A stretch of 8,553 nucleotides of DNA from Eubacteriales bacterium. GTDB taxonomy: Bacteria > Bacillota_A > Clostridia > Lachnospirales > Lachnospiraceae. Below are positions 1-4,897 of the stretch, one piece after another. The stretch lies in NCBI GenBank assembly GCA_030527765.1, contig JAUNAE010000155.1, forward strand, positions 1 through 8,553, read 5' to 3'. Numbering within the stretch: the stretch's first letter is position 1; the number at the start of each line of letters is the position of its first letter. The notes beneath the pieces are model-generated. The model worked only from the letters and a program-made list of their open reading frames with translations. It was not told the origin of the DNA and did not search any database. The position numbers and the translations under genes are program-made.

Positions 1-108
1 CGTCCTGACGAAAGCCTCGCTATCGTCACTTCGAATCTGTATTCGCTCTGGTCTTAGTGCCTGTCTTTTCAAGTGAGAAATAAGCTCTCGAAAACGGGGA
101 AAAAGTAA

Positions 109-143
109 AACAGTCCGACAGAGAATTTCTCCATCGGACTGTT
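109..143 (-). terminator. Rho-independent terminator of the carbamate kinase gene
   Basis: Two perfect 10-base arms, AACAGTCCGA (109-118) and TCGGACTGTT (134-143), enclose a second short stem (GAGAA/TTCTC) near the loop. Read on the minus strand the hairpin is followed at once by TTTTACTTTTT, as expected for an intrinsic terminator about 40 bases past the arcC stop. On the plus strand the stem is followed only by ATATTGT, so it should work mainly in the minus direction. I see nothing convincing in bases 1-108 to its left. Confidence 0.85.
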
Positions 144-183
144 ATATTGTATGAGTCTCTTGATTTGAGAGTGGTTATCAAAC

Positions 184-1113
184 TCAGCGAATGATGGTTC
201 CTGTTTTTTCTCTGTAACCATCTTTGGCATGAGGAATGTCTGTTATGATTGTTCTGCGGCCTTCTCCTTTTTCGATAAAGGAAATGCCGGCTTCAAACTT
301 CGGAAGCATGGAGCCCGGTGCAAACTGGTTCTCTTCCATATGCTTCTTGGCTTCTTCAACTGTAATCTGATCCAGGAATTCCTCATCTTCCTTTTCGTGA
401 TTCAGGCTGACTCTCTCCACACTTGTGAGAATCATGAGTGTATCTGCGTTCAATTCCTGTGCCATTAATCCGGCTGAAAAATCTTTTTCGATAATTGCGC
501 TGGCACCCTGAAGTCGGATTCCCTGCTCCATGACCGGTATTCCGCCGCCGCCTGCAGCAATGACAATCTGTCCTGCATTAATTAATGTACGAATTGTCTC
601 AAGTTCCACAATTTTCTGTGGCTTCGGAGCGGAAACGATACGGCGATAACCATCCTCTGTCTTTGTAACAAAGTTGCCTTTGTGCTCTTCCATCTCTGCT
701 TCTTCTTCGGTCAGAACACGGCCGATAATTTTCTCCGGCTCTGCGAAGGCATCATCGTACGGGTCAATGACTACCTGGGTGAGTACGGTGCTGACCGGTT
801 TGTAGATGCCTCTGGACAGAAGTTCCTGTCGAATGGCATTCTGCAAATCGTATCCGATATATCCCTGACTCATTGCTGAGCAGACTGACATCGGTGCAAA
901 CGTGTAATAAGGATGCGCTTTTCCAAACTCATTCATTGCGGTGTGGATCATTCCTACCTGCGGTCCGTTGCTATGACAGATCGCCACCTGCGTTCCTTCC
1001 TCTACAAGGTCTGCAATTGCTTTGGCTGCTTTTTTTGTTGCTTCTACCTGCTCCGGCAGTGTATTTCCAAGTGCTCTATGTCCAAGAGCCACTACTGCGA
1101 TTTTTTCACTCAT
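184..1113 (-). CDS. arcC: Carbamate kinase (YqeA-like branch)
   Basis: Carbamate kinase of the amino-acid kinase fold. It catalyses the reversible transfer of phosphate between carbamoyl phosphate and ADP; in fermenters it usually runs toward ATP, CO2 and ammonia in the cytoplasm. The 309-residue length is normal for the family. Visible motifs are NGPQVG (49-54), MSQGYIGYDLQNA (81-93), LTQVVIDP (111-118), PKP (163-165), GGGGIP (188-193), KDF (210-212) and PGSMLPK (266-272). From memory, the MSQGYIGYDLQNA stretch and the REKTGTI tail look closer to E. coli YqeA than to the ArcC of arginine deiminase operons. I chose the ATG at 1111-1113 because it has AGAGGG six bases upstream and gives the usual N-terminus; a GTG at 1144-1146 would add 11 residues but is badly placed relative to any Shine-Dalgarno. 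No arcA, arcB or other carbamoyltransferase is in the window, so the source of carbamoyl phosphate is unknown. Oddity: the first glycine loop reads ALGHRALGN where most carbamate kinases have ALGGNAL, and the second reads HSNGPQ where HGNGPQ is usual. Confidence 0.92.
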   Translation of the reverse strand: MSEKIAVVALGHRALGNTLPEQVEATKKAAKAIADLVEEGTQVAICHSNGPQVGMIHTAMNEFGKAHPYYTFAPMSVCSAMSQGYIGYDLQNAIRQELLSRGIYKPVSTVLTQVVIDPYDDAFAEPEKIIGRVLTEEEAEMEEHKGNFVTKTEDGYRRIVSAPKPQKIVELETIRTLINAGQIVIAAGGGGIPVMEQGIRLQGASAIIEKDFSAGLMAQELNADTLMILTSVERVSLNHEKEDEEFLDQITVEEAKKHMEENQFAPGSMLPKFEAGISFIEKGEGRRTIITDIPHAKDGYREKTGTIIR

Positions 1114-1202
1114 GAGAATCCCTCTCTTCCCTGTTCTGTCATTCACCTGCTGCCAGTGTCCTCCGCTTATATTCGAATCGAGTTCTGCGAGTCCACCACT
1201 TT

Positions 1203-1231
1203 ATTATAAAAAAGCTTCCTTGCAATTGCAA
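1203..1231 (-). promoter_or_regulatory. Promoter of arcC, overlapping a TTGCAATTGCAA palindrome
   Basis: On the minus strand, TTGCAA (1226-1231) lies exactly 17 bases from a perfect TATAAT (1203-1208), which is a near-ideal sigma-A promoter. Transcription would start near 1196, leaving a leader of about 80 bases before the ATG at 1113. The -35 hexamer is half of a perfect 12-base palindrome, TTGCAATTGCAA (1220-1231), which could be an operator, although a short palindrome can arise by chance. Confidence 0.75.
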
Positions 1232-1308
1232 TAGGCGTCAAGGGGATATTCTCAATTCGGTTCGATACGTTTCCTTATATAGAGGATATGGGAATTCTTG
1301 TTTTTTTG

Positions 1309-1317
1309 TGGTAAGAT
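1309..1317 (+). promoter_or_regulatory. Probable extended -10 promoter of fruK
   Basis: TGGTAAGAT (1309-1317) fits an extended -10 element (TG, one base, then TAAGAT). No good -35 is seen 17 bases upstream, which is tolerated with an extended -10. The start point would be near 1324, giving a leader of about 28 bases with GGAGGA at 1340-1345, six bases before the fruK ATG. An alternative pair is TTGTTT (1299-1304) with TATCTT (1323-1328). I found no catabolite-repression (cre) palindrome nearby. Confidence 0.4.
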
Positions 1318-1351
1318 GGTCCTATCTTTATTTCTAAATGGAGGATGAACA

Positions 1352-2254
1352 ATGATATATACGGTTACCTTTAATCCTTCTCTGGATTATATTCTCACCG
1401 TTCCGAATTTTGCACTGCATGAAACAAACCGAACCACCAAGGAGCAGATGTTCCCGGGCGGCAAAGGAATTAATGTTTCTATGGTACTGCAGAATCTCGG
1501 AATTGCAAACAAAGCACTTGGATTCGCTGCCGGTTTTACCGGTCAGGAAATCATTCGTTCCCTGAAGGAATGGAATCTGGATACGGACTTTATCCTGCTT
1601 CCGGAGGGAATGTCCCGTATTAATGTGAAACTGAAAAACTACGATGGTACGGAAATCAACGGCCTTGGACCTGTCATTGATGCACATAGTCTGAGTCTTC
1701 TCATGGAGCAGCTGGATCAGCTTCAGGAAGGGGATACCCTGATTCTTGCAGGAAGCATTCCTTCCAGTCTTCCATCCACAATTTATGGCGACATTATGTC
1801 AAGACTGCAGTCCAAAGGAATCCGTTTCGTCGTGGATGCTACCAGTCATCTTCTGCTTGAAGTACTCCAGTATCATCCATTCCTGATCAAACCGAACAAT
1901 CATGAACTTGGAGAACTTTTTTCTGTAGAACTTACGACCCGGGAATCGGTTGTTCCTTATGCTCGCAAACTTCAGGAAAAAGGTGCTCGAAATATCTGCG
2001 TTTCTATGGCAGGAGAAGGCGCTGTTCTTCTTGACGAAAATGGCGGCGTTCATGCTCTTCCTGCTCCAAAAGGAACTCTTGTCAACGCAGTTGGGGCAGG
2101 CGACTCCATGGTTGCCGGCTTCGTTGCCGGATGGGAGGAAACCAAAGATTACGAAACTGCCTTCCGCATGGGCGTTTCTGCCGGAAGTGCGAGTGCTTTC
2201 TCTGAGAACCTCGCAACCCGCGAAGAAGTTATGAATATTTTCAACAATCTATAA
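1352..2254 (+). CDS. fruK: 1-phosphofructokinase (PfkB/ribokinase family)
   Basis: FruK phosphorylates fructose-1-phosphate, the product of PTS fructose uptake, at C6 with ATP to give fructose-1,6-bisphosphate in the cytoplasm. The 300-residue protein is full length for the family. It begins MIYTVTFNPSLDYI, carries the substrate-site GGKGINVS (36-43), the FruK-typical EINGLGP (101-107), AGSIPSSLP (133-141), KPNNHELGE (180-188), and the C-terminal PfkB signature NAVGAGDS (245-252), in which D251 is the expected catalytic base. From memory the closest well-known relative is Bacillus FruK, over the whole length. Tagatose-6-phosphate kinase (LacC) is the main alternative, but the EINGxGP motif and the TAFSE-like end (here SAFSE) favour FruK. 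It has a strong Shine-Dalgarno (GGAGGA). Only 21 bases separate it from the ATPase gene downstream, with no terminator between, so the two are very likely cotranscribed. The usual partners fruR and fruA (EIIBC) are absent here. Confidence 0.93.
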   Translation: MIYTVTFNPSLDYILTVPNFALHETNRTTKEQMFPGGKGINVSMVLQNLGIANKALGFAAGFTGQEIIRSLKEWNLDTDFILLPEGMSRINVKLKNYDGTEINGLGPVIDAHSLSLLMEQLDQLQEGDTLILAGSIPSSLPSTIYGDIMSRLQSKGIRFVVDATSHLLLEVLQYHPFLIKPNNHELGELFSVELTTRESVVPYARKLQEKGARNICVSMAGEGAVLLDENGGVHALPAPKGTLVNAVGAGDSMVAGFVAGWEETKDYETAFRMGVSAGSASAFSENLATREEVMNIFNNL

Positions 2255-2275
2255 AATAAACACAGGAGGTCTCTT

Positions 2276-3769
2276 ATGCCGGTTTTTGATTTCAACTCCC
2301 CTTCTACTCCTGCTGCCCAGGAGAAGAATATTTGTACTTACACAACATTTGACACAGAGAACGATACTCCTTCTCCGGAGAAACCAATTCTTGTTCTGGA
2401 CAGAACTTCTAGCGAGTTGCCGCATCACTCTGCGGGAATCTTTATCAATCCGGAAGTTCGCTCCTCTTTCGAGTTCGAGATGGATGGTGAGAAAACTCAG
2501 GTGGACATTCTCAAAATCGACAGTCGTTTCGTGAGTCTGATTCAATGGCTTGGACGCAACCGAATCCATGTCCGTCTGTCCGGTTCCAATACTGCCGAAG
2601 GATACGCAGTCTACAAAATCCGTGAAACTCTTTTCAGTGGTGCGAACAAGCTTTCCGCCGAAGATGGCTTCCTTCAGTTCATGATTCAGCGTCTTCTGGC
2701 CAGCCGTCCGGCTCCGGACTCTCCGGAGGTTGAAGATGAAGAACCAGATGGCGATGATATGAAGCTTACCAGCATTCAGAGCATCACTGATTTCATGGCT
2801 TGTGCCGGCAAAACGCTCCCGGATAACATTCGGCTCTGGGCCCGCCGCAATCTTGTCGTTGCCCGTTCCAATGAAGTCAGCCCGGAGGAACGCCGTCATG
2901 CACAGCGTGCTCTCTCTATTATGATGAATGTTCAGTGGAAGAGCGATTATTTCGAATCCATCGACCCGGTTCTCGCCCGCCGTATTCTGGACGAGGAACT
3001 TTATGGTATGGAAAAAGTAAAACAGCGTATCATTGAAACGATTATTCAGATTAACCGCACCCACACCTTGCCTTCTTATGGTCTTCTGCTGGCAGGTCCT
3101 GCGGGTACCGGAAAATCCCAGATTGCTTATGCCATTGCAAGAATTCTGAGACTTCCATGGACCACCCTTGACATGAGTTCCATTAATGATCCGGAGCAGC
3201 TGACCGGTTCTTCCCGTGTCTACGCCAATGCAAAGCCCGGAATTATTCTTGAAGCCTTTTCCATGGCCGGCGAATCCAATCTTGTTTTCATTATTAATGA
3301 GCTTGACAAAGCCACTGCAGGTAATGGCAAAGGAAACCCTGCCGATGTTCTCCTGACACTTCTGGACAACCTCGGATTTACCGACAACTATATTGAATGT
3401 ACAATTCCGACCGTCGGCGTATATCCAATTGCGACAGCAAACGACAAGAGCAAAATCAGTGCACCGATTCTTTCCCGTTTTGCCGTCATCGACATTCCGG
3501 ACTACACCAAAGAAGAGAAAAAAGAAATCTTCAACCGTTTCTCTCTTCCGAAGGCTCTGAAACGAATCGGTCTGGAAAGTCAGGAATGCACGCTCACCGA
3601 TGACGCGGTAGACGCTGTCATCGAGAGATATTCCGGCACCTCCGGTATCCGTAATCTTGAGCAGGCTGCAGAACATCTCGCTGCAAATGCCCTCTATCAG
3701 ATCGAAGTAGATCACGTTCCATCCGTGACATTTGATGCAGCATCCGCAGCCGCACTTCTGGCGGAGTAG
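2276..3769 (+). CDS. Lon-like AAA+ ATPase lacking the protease domain
   Basis: Cytoplasmic AAA+ ATPase of 497 residues whose ATPase module follows the Lon pattern. YGMEKVKQRI (243-252) precedes the nucleotide fold, then Walker A GPAGTGKS (274-281), a Lon-like segment GSSRVYANAKPG (311-322), the Walker B region VFIINELDK (337-345), sensor 1 in IATAND (385-390), a likely arginine finger R401 in LSRF, and sensor 2 GIRNLEQ (457-463). The chain ends about 35 residues later, so the Ser-Lys protease domain of true Lon is missing. Residues 1-240 are not recognisable as the Lon N-terminal domain; an acidic, probably flexible stretch lies near 148-161. Oddity: the Walker B aspartate is asparagine (N341, codon AAT at 3296-3298), while the catalytic glutamate E342 is kept, so Mg-ATP handling may differ. 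AGGAGG at 2264-2269 sits six bases before the ATG. Cotranscription with fruK is the only functional clue. A remodelling, chaperone or regulatory role in sugar metabolism is possible but unproven. Confidence 0.85.
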   Translation: MPVFDFNSPSTPAAQEKNICTYTTFDTENDTPSPEKPILVLDRTSSELPHHSAGIFINPEVRSSFEFEMDGEKTQVDILKIDSRFVSLIQWLGRNRIHVRLSGSNTAEGYAVYKIRETLFSGANKLSAEDGFLQFMIQRLLASRPAPDSPEVEDEEPDGDDMKLTSIQSITDFMACAGKTLPDNIRLWARRNLVVARSNEVSPEERRHAQRALSIMMNVQWKSDYFESIDPVLARRILDEELYGMEKVKQRIIETIIQINRTHTLPSYGLLLAGPAGTGKSQIAYAIARILRLPWTTLDMSSINDPEQLTGSSRVYANAKPGIILEAFSMAGESNLVFIINELDKATAGNGKGNPADVLLTLLDNLGFTDNYIECTIPTVGVYPIATANDKSKISAPILSRFAVIDIPDYTKEEKKEIFNRFSLPKALKRIGLESQECTLTDDAVDAVIERYSGTSGIRNLEQAAEHLAANALYQIEVDHVPSVTFDAASAAALLAE

Positions 3770-3811
3770 CAGGGGACAAGCGTATCGTCGCTTTCTTAAT
3801 CCAATAAAATG

Positions 3812-3821
3812 ATTCGATGAA
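3812..3821 (+). repeat. Left copy of a 10-bp inverted repeat around the toxin-antitoxin locus
   Basis: ATTCGATGAA here is the exact reverse complement of TTCATCGAAT at 4722-4731. Each copy lies in the intergenic DNA just outside the toxin-antitoxin operon and next to a CTCAG-containing hairpin. This could mark the ends of an inserted segment, but 10 bases is short enough for coincidence. Confidence 0.35.
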
Positions 3822-3825
3822 ATGT

Positions 3826-3886
3826 AAAAAGTCTCAGCGCATAGGTGTGACAAGTCATTACACACACTACTACGTTGAGACTTTTT
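3826..3886. terminator. Bidirectional terminator between the ATPase and toxin-antitoxin genes
   Basis: The arms AAAAAGTCTCAGCG (3826-3839) and CGTTGAGACTTTTT (3873-3886) pair over 14 bases with one G-U pair. The long loop holds a second nested stem, GTGTGAC with GTCA...CACAC. The plus reading is followed by TTTTTCTTGTTTTC, which suits termination of the ATPase gene 57 bases upstream. The minus reading ends in CTTTTTACATTTC, which suits termination of the antitoxin gene. The 3' flank 3887-3985 holds no gene I can support. Confidence 0.75.
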
Positions 3887-3985
3887 CTTGTTTTCATCTA
3901 AGCTTGACCTTTCTTCTGCCGAACTCTGCGATCCGCCGGAGGCTCATCTTTTCTACTTCTTGTACTTTCAACTATTCCCCTCATT

Positions 3986-4276
3986 CTATCGACTTGGGCG
4001 CAATTCAATATGCAATTCCATACCCAGTCCTTTTGCAATTCGCGTCAAAAATTCGAGAGATGGATTGTAATTACCACCTTCCAATCGACTAATATTACTC
4101 TGTCTGATACCAGTTCTTTCAGCAAGCTGAGCCTGTGTGATTCCCTGCTCATCTCTAGCCTTAATAATTTGCGAAATCACCTCATACTGTGTACGAAGTT
4201 CCTCAAATTCTTTTGCTGTCTCAGGATCAGTCAACAATTCTTTTTTCACCTGATTCCATTTTCTTAATTCAGCCAT
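3986..4276 (-). CDS. higA: HigA-type antitoxin, XRE-family HTH regulator
   Basis: A 96-residue protein with a helix-turn-helix of the Cro/XRE class at about 46-85: TQAQLAERTGIRQSNISRLE (47-66) followed by NPSLEFLTRIAKGLG (71-85). The charged N-terminal helices (1-40) probably form the part that touches the toxin. In HigBA-type modules the antitoxin binds and neutralises the toxin and represses the shared promoter. The gene starts at an ATG that overlaps the toxin stop by eight bases and has its own perfect AAGGAGGT (4286-4293) nine bases upstream, so translation is coupled but independently primed. The toxin-first order is characteristic of HigBA rather than RelBE. The module is clearly more AT-rich than the metabolic genes on either side, suggesting acquisition by transfer. 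Confidence 0.88.
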   Translation of the reverse strand: MAELRKWNQVKKELLTDPETAKEFEELRTQYEVISQIIKARDEQGITQAQLAERTGIRQSNISRLEGGNYNPSLEFLTRIAKGLGMELHIELRPSR

Positions 4277-4637
4277 TATTCACAAACCTCCTTATATAAT
4301 CCTCTTTATAACGCAGTGCCGTCTCTAATTCCTTCTTGGAAGTTTTTTGATCCTTTTTCACATAACCATGCAGAAGTACAAATTTATCTCCTATCGAAAG
4401 GAAATAAAATATACGTGAAATATCATTTCCTTGCTGGACTCTAAGTTCCAACAAGCCCTTATATTTTTCCCTTTGGATATTTTTTACATATGGCATTTTC
4501 AAAGACAATCCATGTTCTTCCAACAAATCAATTTCCCAGATTGCTTTCGCTCGATGTTTACTTGGCAAAGAGTTCAAGAATATCATAACGGGTTCTTCGC
4601 CGTTCTCAGTTGCATATAATTCTATATTCCAACTCAA
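4269..4637 (-). CDS. higB: HigB/RelE-like toxin (phage-derived Gp49-like family)
   Basis: A 122-residue RelE-superfamily toxin, expected to be a ribosome-dependent mRNA interferase. Family landmarks are LLELRVQQGNDISRIFYF (62-79), with R66 and R75 as likely active-site residues, and VLLHGYVKKDQKTSKKEL (87-104), which matches the LLHGFxKKxxKTP signature of the Gp49-like branch. The start is a TTG (4635-4637), chosen because AAGGAGGAG (4646-4654) lies just upstream and no ATG fits; the second and third residues are S and W. A TTG start would keep toxin output low compared with the ATG-started antitoxin. It is the first gene of a two-gene operon and overlaps the antitoxin gene by eight bases. 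Whether it is active cannot be told from sequence, but no frameshift or truncation is seen. Confidence 0.88.
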   Translation of the reverse strand: MSWNIELYATENGEEPVMIFLNSLPSKHRAKAIWEIDLLEEHGLSLKMPYVKNIQREKYKGLLELRVQQGNDISRIFYFLSIGDKFVLLHGYVKKDQKTSKKELETALRYKEDYIRRFVNNG

Positions 4638-4664
4638 ATTATTCTCTCCTCCTTCTTTTCCTCT

Positions 4665-4692
4665 ATTATATCATATACGATATACACTACAA
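4665..4692 (-). promoter_or_regulatory. Promoter and likely HigA operator of the toxin-antitoxin operon
   Basis: On the minus strand there is an extended -10, TGATATAAT (TATAAT at 4665-4670), and a -35 candidate TTGTAG (4687-4692) at a 16-base spacing. An inverted repeat TATATC-N6-GATATA (4667-4684), with inner bases nearly symmetric as well, overlaps the -10. This is the expected position for autorepression by the HTH antitoxin. The promoter and its coordinates are read directly; operator function is inferred. Confidence 0.6.
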
Positions 4693-4709
4693 GATGTGTC
4701 CATCAAAAA

Positions 4710-4739
4710 AACTGAGGACTCTTCATCGAATTCTCAGTT
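4710..4739 (-). terminator. Terminator for minus-strand transcription from the DUF1537 kinase gene
   Basis: AACTGAG (4710-4716) pairs with CTCAGTT (4733-4739). On the minus strand the stem is followed by a run of seven T (CAGTTTTTTTGATGG), a good intrinsic terminator. It lies about 160 bases past the kinase stop and just upstream of the toxin-antitoxin promoter, so it would insulate that operon from read-through. Confidence 0.65.
4722..4731 (-). repeat. Right copy of a 10-bp inverted repeat around the toxin-antitoxin locus
   Basis: TTCATCGAAT is the exact reverse complement of 3812-3821. This copy falls in the loop of the terminator at 4710-4739. Confidence 0.35.
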
Positions 4740-4834
4740 CTTATTGATTTCTGGCTTATTATTTTACATTGTATTACATCCAGACTCTATCTGCATTTCA
4801 AAACAAAATGGTGTAGTGACAAAATGTTAAGTAC

Positions 4835-4856
4835 CAGAAAATGCCTATTTTCTGGG
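4835..4856. other. Perfect 9-bp hairpin in the 3' flank of the kinase gene
   Basis: CCAGAAAAT (4835-4843), a four-base loop, then ATTTTCTGG (4848-4856). On the minus strand it is followed by TACTTAACATTTTG, only loosely T-rich, so it may be a weak terminator or a 3'-end stabilising stem for the kinase transcript. Confidence 0.45.
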
Positions 4857-4860
4857 TCTT

Positions 4861-4886
4861 CAAGGAATTCTGTAGATCGTTCCTTG
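4861..4886. other. 7-bp hairpin immediately after the kinase stop
   Basis: CAAGGAA (4861-4867) and TTCCTTG (4880-4886) are perfect inverted arms around a 12-base loop, starting 11 bases past the kinase stop codon. No T-run follows on either strand. With the hairpin at 4835-4856 it makes a tandem pair in the transcript 3' end. Confidence 0.35.
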
Positions 4887-4897
4887 TCACCTGATCT

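Noticed and set aside
1..108. Possible gene remnant or RNA at the left edge
   Set aside because: No frame, promoter or convincing structure could be supported; the short CGTC/GACG match at 1-10 is too small to mean anything.
1144..1146. Upstream GTG start for carbamate kinase, adding 11 residues
   Set aside because: The nearest GGAGG is about 13 bases away, whereas the internal ATG has AGAGGG at six bases and gives the standard family N-terminus.
2249..3865. A 538-codon open frame on the minus strand opposite the ATPase gene
   Set aside because: It is a mirror of the plus-strand gene: the translation shows no recognisable motif and is Cys/Arg-rich as antisense frames often are, while the plus strand carries a complete AAA+ motif set with a good ribosome site.
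3898..3984. A 28-codon minus-strand frame starting one base after the antitoxin stop
   Set aside because: The composition is basic and low-complexity, there is no Shine-Dalgarno and no known third toxin-antitoxin component of this kind; most likely 3' untranslated sequence.
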